Assembly: GCF_932526225.1 (NCBI RefSeq) | Contig: NC_064039.1 | Location: 6,959,001-7,005,458 of the forward strand | Origin: Nematostella vectensis | Taxonomy: Eukaryota; Cnidaria; Anthozoa; Actiniaria; Edwardsiidae | Direction of reading: 5' to 3' | Length of the DNA stretch: 46,458 nt | Part shown: positions 10,984 through 21,500 of the stretch, one piece after another | Layout: each line of letters begins with the position of its first letter | How positions within the stretch are numbered: the stretch's first letter is position 1 | Made by a program: the position numbers and the translations under genes | The notes under the pieces: model-generated | What the model was told of the DNA's origin: nothing | The model's input: only the letters and a program-made list of their open reading frames with translations | The model's database searches: none

Positions 10984-11190
10984 ATATTGGTTTGCACGCT
11001 TCGCGCCTTCGCTGTCAAACTCTCGTGCAAAATCATAACATTCGAAAATTATATATGCAGGGTACATGGAGCTATTGACCAATCGCGTGGCTCGTTACGT
11101 TTGAACCAGACAATAGCCAATCAGTAATCGCTTCACTCCGGCTGTTGGTGCGCGGGGGGTCTAAACAAGCTTTCTGTCGGTAATTCGCAG

Positions 11191-11930
11191 GTAACAAAAT
11201 GATAAACAAATGAAAGATAACAATAGTAGCATTTCAGGTCGCTTGTATATACACAATCTGATTCTACATTCGTGTAAGTACGCAGCTGCTTTGTCTCCTA
11301 TTATCTTTGTTCTACAAAGGAGTTCTTTTGTCTCTATTCTTCTCGTTCTTTTTGTCGAGGTGCGGATATTGTTCAATTGCCCAATCAAATTGCAGCTTGT
11401 AAGAGCTTCGTACTGACCCCCATTCCGACTCACTCTGCGATAAAAAAATATTTTGCTGGTATTTGAGCCTCCGATAATGTTTTTAGCATGTTCTCAAAAT
11501 TTGGTGAAATCTCAGGCTGGGCGTAGCGTCCAACAATACCCTATAAAATTATTATAATATTATTATTATTTTGTTTTACGGTGTCTCCTAGGGTCAAGCG
11601 GAGTCGAACTTTGCGTTTATCATTAATAATCAACTTTATGTTGAAGCTCTTTATTCATTGGCATTTTGTCAACGGCAAATTCGCAATGCTGAGACGAAAT
11701 AATGAAAATGCCCGAGTTATAACAGATGTACGAGTTATCAGGTTATAGCTTCGACAAGCACAAATGTCAAATTATTGCTTAGACGCCTTGTAAGATGGTC
11801 CCCCTTTTCCTTAGTATCGAAAACACCCCGAATGTGAATGGGGAGAACGAATTTAGCGAGTATTGTTGTAATTTGTAACCCTTCATAAAAACGTTATGTT
11901 TGAGGTCGATTGCCATACCAGTTCGTTTCT
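11191..11930. other. Glycosyltransferase intron, no recognised feature
   Basis: Moderately AT-rich, with a short ATTATT repeat near 11540-11570. Short open frames on both strands show no family features and no paired splice sites that I can defend. Confidence 0.4.
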
Positions 11931-12724
11931 GGTTCCTTATTCGCAGTTCCTTATTCGTCTGTTTCCTTATTCGCTCAGTTCCTTATTCAAATCGGGGGGG
12001 GGGGGGGGGGGGGTACTTACATGATACCTTTTAATTCGAGTTGAAACATATTTAGGCATTACAGTTTATTCAGAACAAGTCCAACAGCATTTTCGTCGGG
12101 TAATTTTGGTTGCTTTAACGTGCTTTGCTGCTAAGCGGAGCTGTGGACATGAGACTCTATCTGCTACAAAAGGTCAAATTACGCAATGCGTGCAATCGCC
12201 TTCACAAATGAATCTAGCAAAAAAGAAGAAATCTACCTCTCATCTAATAAATGTATTTGTATCTTGGGCTTTCTTTCCAAACGCATTAATATATTTAGAG
12301 GAGAAATATTCACGCTTTACTTTACGTACGCGTGTAGAAGGAATTTGACCTTGCTAACAAAACCACAATTTGACAGATAGTGCTTGTTGTCGATTAACAC
12401 CTTGGCTACCAGATATTTATTAGATGAGAGGTAGATTTCTTCTTTTTTGCTATATTCATTTGTAAAAGCGATTGCACGCATTGCGTTATTTGACCTTTTG
12501 TAGCAGATAGAGTCTCATGTCCACAGCTCCGCTTAGCAGCAAAGCACGTTAAAGCAACCAGATTTAACCGACGATAATGCTCATGGACTTGTTCTGAGTT
12601 AAGTGTAATGCCTAAATACTGTTTCAACTCGAATTAAAAGGTATCATGTAAGTACCCCCCGGATTTGAATAAGGAACTGAGCGAATAAGGAAACAGACGA
12701 AAAAGGAACTGCGAATAAGGAACC
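11931..12724. mobile_element. 794-bp foldback element with 320-base inverted arms
   Basis: The left arm 11931-12252 and right arm 12415-12724 are inverted copies, beginning GGTTCCTTATTCGCAGTTCC on the outside and ending at ATCTAATAAAT on the inside, with a 162-base loop. Each arm's outer 70 bases repeat the word TTCCTTATTCG three to four times, a subterminal repeat. The left arm has a run of 20 G at 11994-12013 where the right arm has only 6 C, so the homopolymer expanded after the arms formed. No coding region or clear target duplication. Confidence 0.88.
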
Positions 12725-13141
12725 AACTTCACGCTGGTGATTGTACCCTGGTGATTGCCATGCTTTAAATTTACAATACCGCAATCAAGATGGTCGATTC
12801 AATAATTGAATTGAAAATGAATAAAAAGAATGTTGAAATATAGTAATGTGATGTCGCTGTTTTTGTGTACCTTGGTCTATATTGGCGTTCTTTTTATTCT
12901 GGTGTCGTCCCGCTTGTAGATGTAAACAGCAAAGGCTTAAAGGCGCTGCTTGCCTTTAGATGAAGCTCGACAAAAAACAAGAGTACCACCAAAATCGCCG
13001 TTAGTAAGGCATACTGAACTTTTCCTTTTCCAAGGAGAAGTCGCCAAACTGGTCTGTGTTTAATAACCATGCTCGGACAAACCTAGTTGAAATAATTTTC
13101 ACAATAATAATGAGGTCAAATTATCATTCAAATGAGGTAAC
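12694..13141 (-). repeat. First-exon duplication unit, copy 1
   Basis: Matches 14009-14497 and 20052-20522 over more than 400 bases, including flanking intron. Its left edge contains the terminal bases of the foldback arm. The right part of the unit (GCATGAAAGGATTTGATAGG) is replaced here by about 830 bases of unrelated sequence, after which the unit end AATACGCGTATGGATTTT reappears at 13979. Confidence 0.88.
12871..13070 (-). pseudogene. Membrane-anchor first exon of the GT17 gene, copy 1, with nonsense codon
   Basis: ATG at 13070 starts the same signal-anchor sequence as copies 2 and 3, and the donor AAG|GTACAC at 12871/12870 is kept. Codon 59 is TAA (12896-12894) where the other copies have CGA. 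On the + strand this is CG changed to TA, a double CpG transition as expected from methylation decay on both strands. Any transcript starting here would stop after 58 residues, so the exon is probably dead or non-coding. It is the copy nearest the catalytic exon (about 3.3 kb). Confidence 0.82.
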
Positions 13142-13199
13142 TACGGAAGCCCATGAGGGTCACTCAAGGTTTTCGTTAACAACATTTCACCTTTCGGTC

Positions 13200-13745
13200 A
13201 CGACTTTGAACTATATGCGTCACTAGAACTCACTTTGAGTGTCACGACAAAGCACTATTTAATTATCGCTTAAAACATTGCAGGTTTAGTTCACCATATC
13301 GCACTTTGTGTCTCAAAACATCGCACTTTGTGTCTTAAAAAACTCATCATTTTGCCTTTGCTTAAAACATTTCAGTATATCGTTCACGACATTCAACTTT
13401 GTGCTTATAACATAGCACTATTTGTCTATTGCATAAAATATTTGACTTTGTGCTTTATAACATGACTCTTTGTGTCTTAAAAAATCTCGCGATTTGCCGA
13501 ATGCCCAAATTTTTTCAAGTTTTGTCTATTGCATAAAATATTCAACTTTGTGTCTAAAAAATCTCGCGATTTGCCGAATGCGCAGATCATTCCAGTTTTT
13601 GTCTGTGCATTAAATATTTAACTTTGTGCTTCATAACATGGGATTTTGTGTCTTAAAAAATCTCGCGATTTGCCAAATGGCCAAATTATTTTAGTTTTTG
13701 TCTATGCATAAAATATTTAACTTTGTGCTTTAGAACTTCATTTCA
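13200..13745 (+). repeat. Degenerate tandem repeat of about 100-110 bp
   Basis: The words TTTGTGTCTTAAAAAATCTC, GCGATTTGCCGAATG and TGCATAAAATATTTAACTTTG recur three to four times between about 13380 and 13740, with weaker copies from 13200. The core AAAAAATCTCGCGATTTGCC is conserved with a CGCGAT in an otherwise AT-rich unit. It sits in the stretch that replaced part of duplication unit 1. Confidence 0.8.
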
Positions 13746-14008
13746 CAAATTTGAAGAGAATTATCAAATAACTGGGTTCTATACAAATGCCCTGTGAGCT
13801 CCCTACAAGGACTAAAAACTAAACAGAACTTCAGGATAGGCCGAGGAAAAGGAGCTTTAGCGATACGGGATCAAAGGCTGAACTGGTTGAGTGCTCGCTC
13901 GAGCTTTATTTAGTGTTCTACAGATGCAGGTACCTCTAGCTCGCCTTGCGGGACTACAAACGGGACTACAAAAGCAAATACGCGTATGGATTTTTTAGGA
14001 GCGAATTT

Positions 14009-14497
14009 CAGACAAAAAAGGAACTGCGAATAAGGAACCAACTTCACGCTGGTGATTGCACCCTGGTGATTGCCATGCTTTAAATTTACAATACCGCAAT
14101 CAAGATGGTCGATTCAATAATTGAGTTGAAAATGAATAAAAAGAATGTTGAAATATAGTGATGTGATGTCGCTGTTTTGTGTACCTTGGTCTATATTGGC
14201 GTTCTTTTCGTTCTGGTGTCGTCCCGCTTGTAGATGTAAACAGCAAAGGCTTAAAGGTGCTGCTTGCCTTTAGATGAAGCTCGACAAAAAACAAGAGTAC
14301 CACCAAAATCGCCGTTAGTAAGGCATACTGAACTTTTCCTTTTCCAAAGAGAAGTCGCCAAACTGGTCTGTGTTTAATAACCATGCTCGGACAAACCTAG
14401 TTGAAATAATTTTCACAAAAATAATGAGGTCGAATTATCATTCAAATAAGGTAACGCATGAAAGGATTTGATAGGATGCTATGCTCTTGGAAAATAC
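14009..14497 (-). repeat. First-exon duplication unit, copy 2
   Basis: Begins with CAGACAAAAAAGGAACTGCG, the last ~30 bases of the foldback arm also present before copy 1, joined directly to AGGAGCGAATTT, the far end of the unit. That junction is what a tandem duplication produces. It then runs through the exon and GATAGGATGCTATGCTC before diverging at 14498. Confidence 0.88.
14185..14384 (-). CDS. MGAT3: Alternative first coding exon (type II membrane anchor) of the GT17 gene, copy 2
   Basis: Seen: ATG at 14384, 66 codons plus two bases, then donor AAG|GTACAC. It encodes a basic cytosolic start (MVIKHRPVWRLLFGKGK), a hydrophobic helix at about residues 20-36 (YALLTAILVVLLFFVEL) and a Ser/Thr/Pro stem. 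This is the layout of a Golgi type II glycosyltransferase. The exon ends with two bases (AG) of a codon and the catalytic exon at 9561 begins with the third (A), giving Arg and an intact frame. A spliced protein would have 479 residues, near the 533 of human MGAT3. Joining is inferred; no transcript is available. The intron would be about 4.6 kb. Confidence 0.75.
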
Positions 14498-15239
14498 TGT
14501 AACAGCTATACTTTTGGGTTCTCTAACCACATGTAACAAGCGGCTATGACTCTCTCTGACCACTTGTGAGAAAACGACTATGACCCGCTTTGCTGGGGGA
14601 GGTACCGGTTTTTACTTGTTCGCTGTTACAAAGTCTTTACAAGATCTGGTGTCTACAAGTATTTTCACATGTGAGTCTCTTCAAGTTCTTAAGAGTCTAA
14701 AAGAGTTAGTGTTTTGGGGCTTCGGTACGCACCCATATTTACATGCTACTAAGACGGCATGTCCTTTAGGATAACTGACACTGACATCCCAAAGGGCTTT
14801 TAGCACTGTTTGGATAAGGGTTTAACCAATGGGTGTCCGAGGGACGACCTTCCTATGTGGGTGTGCCAGTCGGTTACCCTTGGGCTACCGTGACTTACGT
14901 AATGTTTACATGTTGCTACTGACTACGGTTGTCACACACTAACTTGTCACACTGCTAGTGCGCATGGCAAGATACACACATGAATACAATGATTGACAAG
15001 ATTCCAATCATTTTTGCACTCAAACTCTTTAAATGTTCTAAATCCTAATTTCGTCGGCGGCCAGGTCTGAATCCTACATAGGGCAACCCCTGTGGGAACT
15101 CAGACCTAACTTTGCTTATGTAGTTAACGGATACAGGACTAAAACAAATGCTCAAAACTCTGTTCTGGTGATTGCACCCTACATCTACATTGTTAATCCA
15201 CAAAGGGGTTACCATCACTGTGGATATAAATTAATTGTA
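14498..15239. other. Unrecognised intron stretch; possible 3' end of a repeat before the AAAT tract
   Basis: No convincing coding region. CTGGTGATTGCACCCT at 15164-15179 exactly repeats a word found in the left flank of duplication units 1 and 2. The end GTGGATATAAATTAATTGTA running into TAAATAAATAAA resembles the microsatellite tail of a + oriented non-LTR element. That is a guess. Confidence 0.35.
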
Positions 15240-15672
<433 letters not shown>

Positions 15673-15679
15673 TAATTAA

Positions 15680-15767
15680 TTAAAAAAATAATAATAATAA
15701 TAAATAAAAAAAATAATAATAATAATAAATGAAAAAAATAAAAAGCATAAAATAAAATAATAATAGA

Positions 15768-15865
<98 letters not shown>

Positions 15866-15910
15866 AAATAATAATAAGGCAGAATAAAAATAATAATAAG
15901 GCAGAATAAA
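15680..15910 (+). repeat. (AAT)n microsatellite and duplicated AAGGCAGAATAAA word
   Basis: Imperfect AAT tracts at 15688-15728 lead to a perfect AAT run at about 15768-15864. The word AATAATAAGGCAGAATAAA then occurs twice in tandem (15869-15909). Read on the - strand this lies immediately after the LINE 3' end, so it may have grown from that element's tail. Confidence 0.9.
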
Positions 15911-16054
15911 AAAAGATTAAATAAAGTAAAAAGATAAAAATCGTTTAAACAGCATTATTGGTATTAATATAATTTTATTAATTCAATTTAATTTTATTCG
16001 TTCTCTAAAAATATCTGCACTAGTGGAATCCAGGGTAAGGCGGGGCAGCTTGTT

Positions 16055-17623
16055 TCATTCTTTTATTGTCCTACAGAAAAACGAGTTCTTATAAGCTTCT
16101 GTTCTTGGACATAACTCGATAAATTTATCTGGATGAGAGCTGCGTAATTGGCGGGTGCGTCTATCAATATTGTCTGGTATCTCAAGTGCTGATTTTTTGT
16201 TAACAGCCTTGTAAAACAATGTAAGCCTGGCATCCTGGCGCCTTTGGGAGAGAGGGGGCAACTCCAAATCGTTTAGGATGTTTGTGACTGTGCCAGGAGT
16301 CCTATCCCAGCAATTTTTAACAAAACGACCCGCCCTCCTTTGAACCTTCTCAATCTGTTTGACGTGTTTCTTTAACCATGGATCCCAGGCAGAGCTGGCA
16401 TACTCTAAGTGTGGAAGAACGAGCGATTTATAAGCAGCTTCCTTAATGTTCTCTGGGCAATTGCTTAGGTTGCGCCTAAGAAAACCTAAGGTCTGGTTGG
16501 CTTTGGACACTTTGTTGTTTATACGCCAGCTCCAGTCAAGTGTGTTCGAGAGCTCGACGCCTAGGTATGGATGGTGTTCAACTGGTTTAAGGATGTGGTT
16601 CATCAATGTGTAGTTAAATACTATAGGTTCCCTATTTCTCGTGACTCTCATGACAAAACATTTTGTTGGGTTAAAGGACATGAGCCATTTCTCTGCCCAT
16701 TTCTCGATGGAGGTAAGATCAGACTGGAGCTTATGTGCATCAGAAGTTGCCTCGATGACACTGTATAAAAGAGTATCATCAGCAAACAATCTTATGGTAG
16801 AAGATTTACAATCATTGCCGATGTCATTTATGTAGAGTAAAAACATCAGTGGGCCGAGAACGGTCCCCTGGGGCACACCAGATGACACACTTATAGGGGC
16901 AGATGAGACTCCATCAACAAGAACGGATTGTTCCCTATGTGTTAACCAGGTTGTAAGCCAGGCCTTCAGGAGACCCCGAATTCCATAAAAATCCAGCTTG
17001 GAAATAAGCCGCTGGTAGGGAACAATATCAAAGGCTTTACTAAAATCCATGATGATCAGATCAGTTTGTCTGCCGAGATCTAGAGCTTTCCCCACATCCT
17101 CTAGGGTGGTTATTAATTGCGTTTCACAGGTAAAGAACCTGCGAAAACCATGTTGGAACTTGACGAGGATATTATGGGTATCAAGATGATTCATTATGTC
17201 ATGGAAAATAATGTGCTCAAGTATTTTACAAGGTACGCAGTCAGTGAAATAGGACGGTAGTTGGAAGGGATATTCTTATTTCCCTTTTTGAACACTGGGG
17301 TCACATTTGCACTGAGCCAGTCATTCGGGAGAGTACCGGTCTCTTAAGATTGTGTGAACAAGAACGTCAGAGCTGGGGCGAGCTGGGAACTGGAACTGTG
17401 AACTCAGAGCACGTGCCTTACCAAGACTGTCACTGACTAATTCACCCTTATCATCGCGTAGGGGAGCGACACCAACATCATGGGTCTTTTTGGACTTGAT
17501 GTACGTCCAGAACCGTTTGGTTATGGTATGGTTCGCTGTTTCACTAACCTCTTGGACTGTTAAGAGCTGGGACACATACTCGCTGTGTGCCTTAGCGAGA
17601 TTTTTCTTCACGAGTTTACGCAA
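16055..17623 (-). pseudogene. LINE ORF2 reverse transcriptase part, frameshifted and terminated early
   Basis: Reverse transcriptase motifs in order: TLEDVGKALD, LIIMDFSKAFD (motif A), SGVPQGTVLGPLMF (motif B), RLFADDTLLY (motif C, FADD), NPTKCFVM and HHPYLGVEL. The main open part is 17194-16055. An earlier part at 17623-17321 is in another frame, with VFKKGNKN and NYRPISL in the gap between. The stop TGA at 16055-16057 follows RTIKE exactly where this family has a Trp (TGG), so it is a point nonsense. The open frame resumes as NKLPRLTLDSTSADIF. Confidence 0.88.
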
Positions 17624-17856
17624 GTCTTTAATTTTTTTCCAGGCAGCATGGTTGTTACAGTGTTTGGCATGATTATATAGACGTTGCTTTTTTTCGGATT
17701 AACCTTTTAATGGAACTAGTGATCCATGGCAAGTTCCATCTACCACTGATGTTTTTTTGTGGGATATGTTTTTTCATGATCTCAGTGATTGTGGTTTTAA
17801 AGAAATCATAGTTTTCATTGATCAATTTATGATAGGCCTCATTGTTGAAGTAATCA

Positions 17857-19238
17857 TCAAGATGTTTTTTTAAGGTCAGTTTTCACTGCACCCATGTTAC
17901 CTTTCTTAAATACAAAGACTTTACGAGGCTTTTTCTTGTTGAAAGAGGGCTTCAAGTTTAGATCAAATAGCACCAGATCATGATCACTCATGCCGGGCTC
18001 AACCACTAGGTCTAATACCATCTCTGGGCAAGTGGTGAGAACAAGATCGAGGGTGTTCTCCCCTCTAGTTGGCTCCATAACATGTTGAGTCAGTGAGTGG
18101 TCGTTCACAATGTCCAAAAACTTGTGGTTTACTTCAAGCCCATAAGTAGGATTAGGTCTTACAGCGTAGTTATCATCTTCTCATGATATACTAGGCAGGT
18201 TCAGGTCACCGGTAATGAGGATGTTTGGAACTGGATTTTTAACCAGCTTGCATAATGCACCATCGAGAGCTACAAGGGGGTCAACATTTGAGTCTGGGGT
18301 CCTATAGACTGAGCCAACAAAAAGTGATTTGCTTCCTGCAATATTTATCTTTGACCAGATGCCTTCATAATTACCATCCATTTGCTCCTCGTGAGTCACC
18401 ACAAGATGGTTGGAGAAAGCAGACAACACCCCTCCACCAAATTTGTTTCTATCCTTACGAAAAATGGTGTAACTTTTCTCCAGAATTTCAGCCGAAAAGA
18501 CAGTGTCATTAATGTGGGTTCATTTACATTAACAATATCAGGTTTGTAGTTGTCAATCAGGCTTTGAAATTCAAGGCGTTTATCTTTATCCTTCAAGCTA
18601 CAAGCATTCAGTGTTAACACTCTCAATTTGTGGGGGTCTTTCATTTTATTTGATGCAGGAGATCTTTGCCTGGGGGAGGATGTTAGTGGCTGGGGCGATT
18701 CTGAGCCGGATGATTGTACTGATGTTGATAAAGATAAACAATAATTGTCACCAGGAATGTCAGGACCACTTGATGACTTTGAGAAATTGGCCACATCACA
18801 GGCACAGCAGATCCAAGAACAAGAACTGTTAGCAAGTGTATTGTAACTATCATTGCTTATTGAGCAGCATTTTGTGTGATACCATGCATCGCAGTAGTCG
18901 CGCTGAATACCCTTCTGGTTGCATTTAACTGGTTTTGAGCATGCTCCACAGGGATACCGGTAGGTGGGACCGGGATTGAGAGGGATGTACCCACTAAGAA
19001 TGAGTAGGCGAAAGGCGAGTGAGCTTGGGTTACTCCTTGGAGCGATCAATTTTCTACGATTGGGATGAATATTGTTCATGAAAATTTTAACTTTGTCCAG
19101 GCTCATTTCCAAAAGTGCTAGTGAAATGAAGGGTCCGGCCTTAGATTCAATTAGTGGGCTCTGCCACCGTAATAAGAAATTCTGGAGATGTAGAGCAAAT
19201 AGGAGTACTATCAAGGGGGCCATGAGGTGGCCTGCCAT
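17857..19238 (-). pseudogene. LINE ORF2 N-terminal part: PHD-like finger and endonuclease, frameshifted
   Basis: Starts at ATG 19238 and runs open to about 18396 with the finger and LRVLTLNACSLKDK. It then continues in other frames at 18429-18181 (SLFVGSVYRTPDSN, ILITGDLNLP) and 18117-17857 (TRGENTLDLVLT, GMSDHDLVLFDL). The endonuclease catalytic motifs GDLN and SDH are still readable, but at least two frame breaks separate them. Confidence 0.85.
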
Positions 19239-19290
19239 TATGCCAGATATAATTATTTTATATATATATTTTTTTGAAAAAGAATTACAG

Positions 19291-20051
19291 AAATAGTATT
19301 GTAGGTTATTTTCCGGTTATTCCGGTTAAACAATTGTTTGATTGTATATAATTATTTGATTAGTTTCCCTTTCTTTTATTTAACTAGATCAATTAATTAT
19401 TAATAATCAATAATCAAGGTAAAATTAAGTAGAATAAAATAGTTTGCAGGGTGGCAAAAACAAGTTGGACTCGAGTCGCCCGTAAACTGAACCAACGCAC
19501 TCAATCAACAATGCACTTAGAACCCACTGGTAGAAAAACTCCAAGCAGTATTACACAACAACGCAATCCGACCGCAATCACTAACTCTTTGTCATCAACC
19601 CAACTGTGACTGGCCTACCGTGAGACTGACACAACAACAGCGCATCGCAATCAGGGTTCAGAAAAATATGCAAATCCTTTGCAGAATTTACAGGCGACTG
19701 ATTTCGGAGCTGAATAAATTATTGTTTGTAAGTGAAGAATTATCCAAAATATCACTTAAGCTTATGGTGAAAACACAAAGTACAGTTTCAAACACAAGAA
19801 AACTAAGCCAGAAAAACAGGAGACAACGTGGGAAGTCAGTTTTTGTCGTAGGACAAAACGGCGGACAAAACAGTGTGACAGAGTCACAACAGTAAAAATA
19901 TAGAAATGGCGGGAAAGACTCACGAAGTGCAACCAGTTTAGTCAAGAAAGGCTACAGGAGAAACCTTATGGCAAAAGAAAACCCTCTTGTATTACCTTAT
20001 GACCCTTCGCCTGTGATATTTGTGATACTCATGCGACTTCAATAAAGCAAC
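19291..20051. other. Intron stretch between LINE and anchor exon copy 3; unidentified + frame
   Basis: An open + frame at 19620-19895 (91 codons, MRLTQQQRIAIRVQKN...) is rich in Gln, Ser and Lys and shows no family that I recognise. Its base composition resembles its surroundings. It may be the 5' part of a decayed repeat. The rest is AT-rich. Confidence 0.35.
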
Positions 20052-20522
20052 GCTGCTGGTGATTGCCATGCTTTAAATTTACAATACCGCAATCAAGATG
20101 GTCGATTCAATAATTGAGTTGAAAATGAATAAAAAGAATGTTGAAATATATTAATGTGATGTCGCTGTTTTGTGTACCTTGGTCTATATTGGCGTTCTTT
20201 TCGTTCTGGTGTCGTCCCGCTTGTAGATGTAAACAGCAAAGGCTTAGTAAAGCCGCTGCTTGCCTTTAGATGAAGCTCGACAAAAAACAAGAGTACCACC
20301 AAAATCGCCGTTAGTAAGGCATACTGAACTTTTCCTTTTCCAAGGAGAAGTCGCCAAACTGGTCTGTGTTTAATAACCATGCTCGGACAAACCTAGTTGA
20401 AATAATTTTCACAAAAATAATGAGGTCGAATTATCATTCAAATGAGGTAACGCATGAAAGGATTTGATAGGATGCTATGCTCTTAGAAAATACGCGTATG
20501 GATTTTTTAGGAGCGAATTTCA
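20052..20522 (-). repeat. First-exon duplication unit, copy 3
   Basis: Begins at GCTGGTGATTGCCATGC and runs without interruption through the exon, GCATGAAAGGATTTGATAGG and GCTCTTAGAAAATACGCG to AGGAGCGAATTTCA. It is the only copy that keeps the right side of the unit intact, so it is likely the parental or least disturbed one. Confidence 0.88.
20178..20380 (-). CDS. MGAT3: Alternative first coding exon (type II membrane anchor) of the GT17 gene, copy 3
   Basis: ATG at 20380, 67 codons plus two bases, donor AAG|GTACAC after 20178. It encodes the same anchor as copy 2 with one extra residue in the stem (SSGFTKP against SSTFKP) and Leu for Phe at position 13 (RLLLGKGK). The frame is open and the splice phase fits the catalytic exon at 9561. 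The implied intron is 10.6 kb and includes the LINE, the microsatellites and both other copies. Being furthest upstream and most complete, it may be the original first exon with copies 1 and 2 derived. Which promoter is used cannot be told from sequence. Confidence 0.75.
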
Positions 20523-21500
20523 AAATAGGTAAAATCTCACAATTCCTCTTGAAGATTTTAATAAAACTTCCTGTTTTTTAATCTGGTCGAAGTCGCAAAC
20601 ACATGAGAAGTAAGGCACGGGGCATCAGGCGTTCTATATCTAGAGTGTACATTCTGAGCACCCTCCAAGCTATCGGATCTCAACCATTGTCATATAATGC
20701 AACCTGCCGTCTTTAGCTCATGCAGGTTACAATAAACAGTGCGGAACATTACCATTTTTGGTTATATTTGATAAACAATCTCATTAACCAATCAGAGATG
20801 AGTATTACTATGCCCAGTCTCACGCGGACACGCCTCAACTCAGAGTGGGAAAACAAAATGGCGGTTCCGTTGAATCGGGAAAATCATGTTGAACGCCGCT
20901 TTTTAACTCTCTGCTAGCAGTGATTTCTACTTATCTGTTTAAGCAGGGATTTCACCGACTCAGTGCGTCATATATACCCTATTTGTGTTGTTTCTCATCG
21001 GCAACAGACCTCATTTGCAGGGTTATTTTTACGACTTCACCGAATCGTACTGTAATGAACGCGGAAGGGTAAGCCACTGCTAGCAGGCTATAACATTGAT
21101 CACCAATTATCTAGTTGTACGTTTCATCAAGTCATACAAATGCACAAAATTTCCCTGGATTTATCTTGCTTTCGCACTCGGAATGAAGACACTCCAAGAA
21201 AAATTTTAGCTGGGATATTGAAACTAAAATGAATCTTATACAGAATGGCAGCGAGTCTCATTAAAAAAAAATGAAGCTAAATCGTATACAGATTGGGCGC
21301 GAGTTTATTGTATGCAATTTTAAGACACTACATGAAAGTACTGTTTAAATGTTTATATTTGATCCTGGAATAAATAGATTTGCTATGATCAGTAAATCTC
21401 AGGGATGGCAGTCATTATTCATTGATGCATTACTTTGCTATTACTCGTTGTAAAAAATGTCCTTACCACAAATGTTCACATTATGGCTTTTTTTATAAAT
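20523..21500. other. Upstream of anchor exon copy 3; no defined gene
   Basis: Candidate promoter side of the glycosyltransferase gene (- strand), but no TATA or clear start motif was singled out. A + strand ATG in ACAAAATGGCGG context at 20858 opens only 20 codons before a stop. The rest is AT-rich. Confidence 0.35.

Larger units (their letters stand above)
10090..11190. mobile_element. 1.1-kb foldback element carrying two copies of a Cys-motif N-terminal coding segment
   Basis: Arms of about 350 bases (10090-10437 and 10838-11190) are inverted copies of one another, both starting CTGCGA(A/T)TTACCGACAG. The left arm on + and the right arm on - each encode MAIP-CNLCLTDVANSDQRF followed by FDIAFE and SEYICR. 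This is a C-x2-C start with a second Cys site whose partner is lost (YICRLG, YICRLR), similar in layout to ZAD-type N-terminal zinc domains. The loop on the - strand encodes an Ala/Pro/Thr-rich linker and, in a shifted frame, ELPEDLESLGKML and RGTYKQIAKA. I recall that block from multicopy hypothetical proteins of cnidarians, but could not check it. Inference: a truncated copy of a repeated gene plus an inverted copy of its 5' end. No clear target duplication. Confidence 0.75.
15950..19290 (-). mobile_element. CR1-like non-LTR retrotransposon (LINE), decayed
   Basis: On the - strand, from high to low coordinates: a segment with SGYIPLNPGP; a PHD-like Cys/His cluster (YPCGACSKPV, YCDAWYHTKC, WICCACD); an endonuclease start (LRVLTLNACSLKDK); ITGDLNLP and MSDHDLVLFDL; then a reverse transcriptase. 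The order PHD-like finger, apurinic-type endonuclease, reverse transcriptase is that of CR1-clade ORF2. Several frameshifts split the frame, so it cannot make a full protein. It lies inside the intron between anchor exon copies 2 and 3, in the same orientation as the host gene. Confidence 0.9.

Noticed and set aside
15676-15867. Open frame of 63 codons, nearly all Tyr
   Set aside because: It is a translation of the (AAT)n microsatellite.
20858-20920. ATG in a good context (ACAAAATGGCGG) as the start of a host gene
   Set aside because: Only 20 codons before a stop, with no donor site that would extend it.
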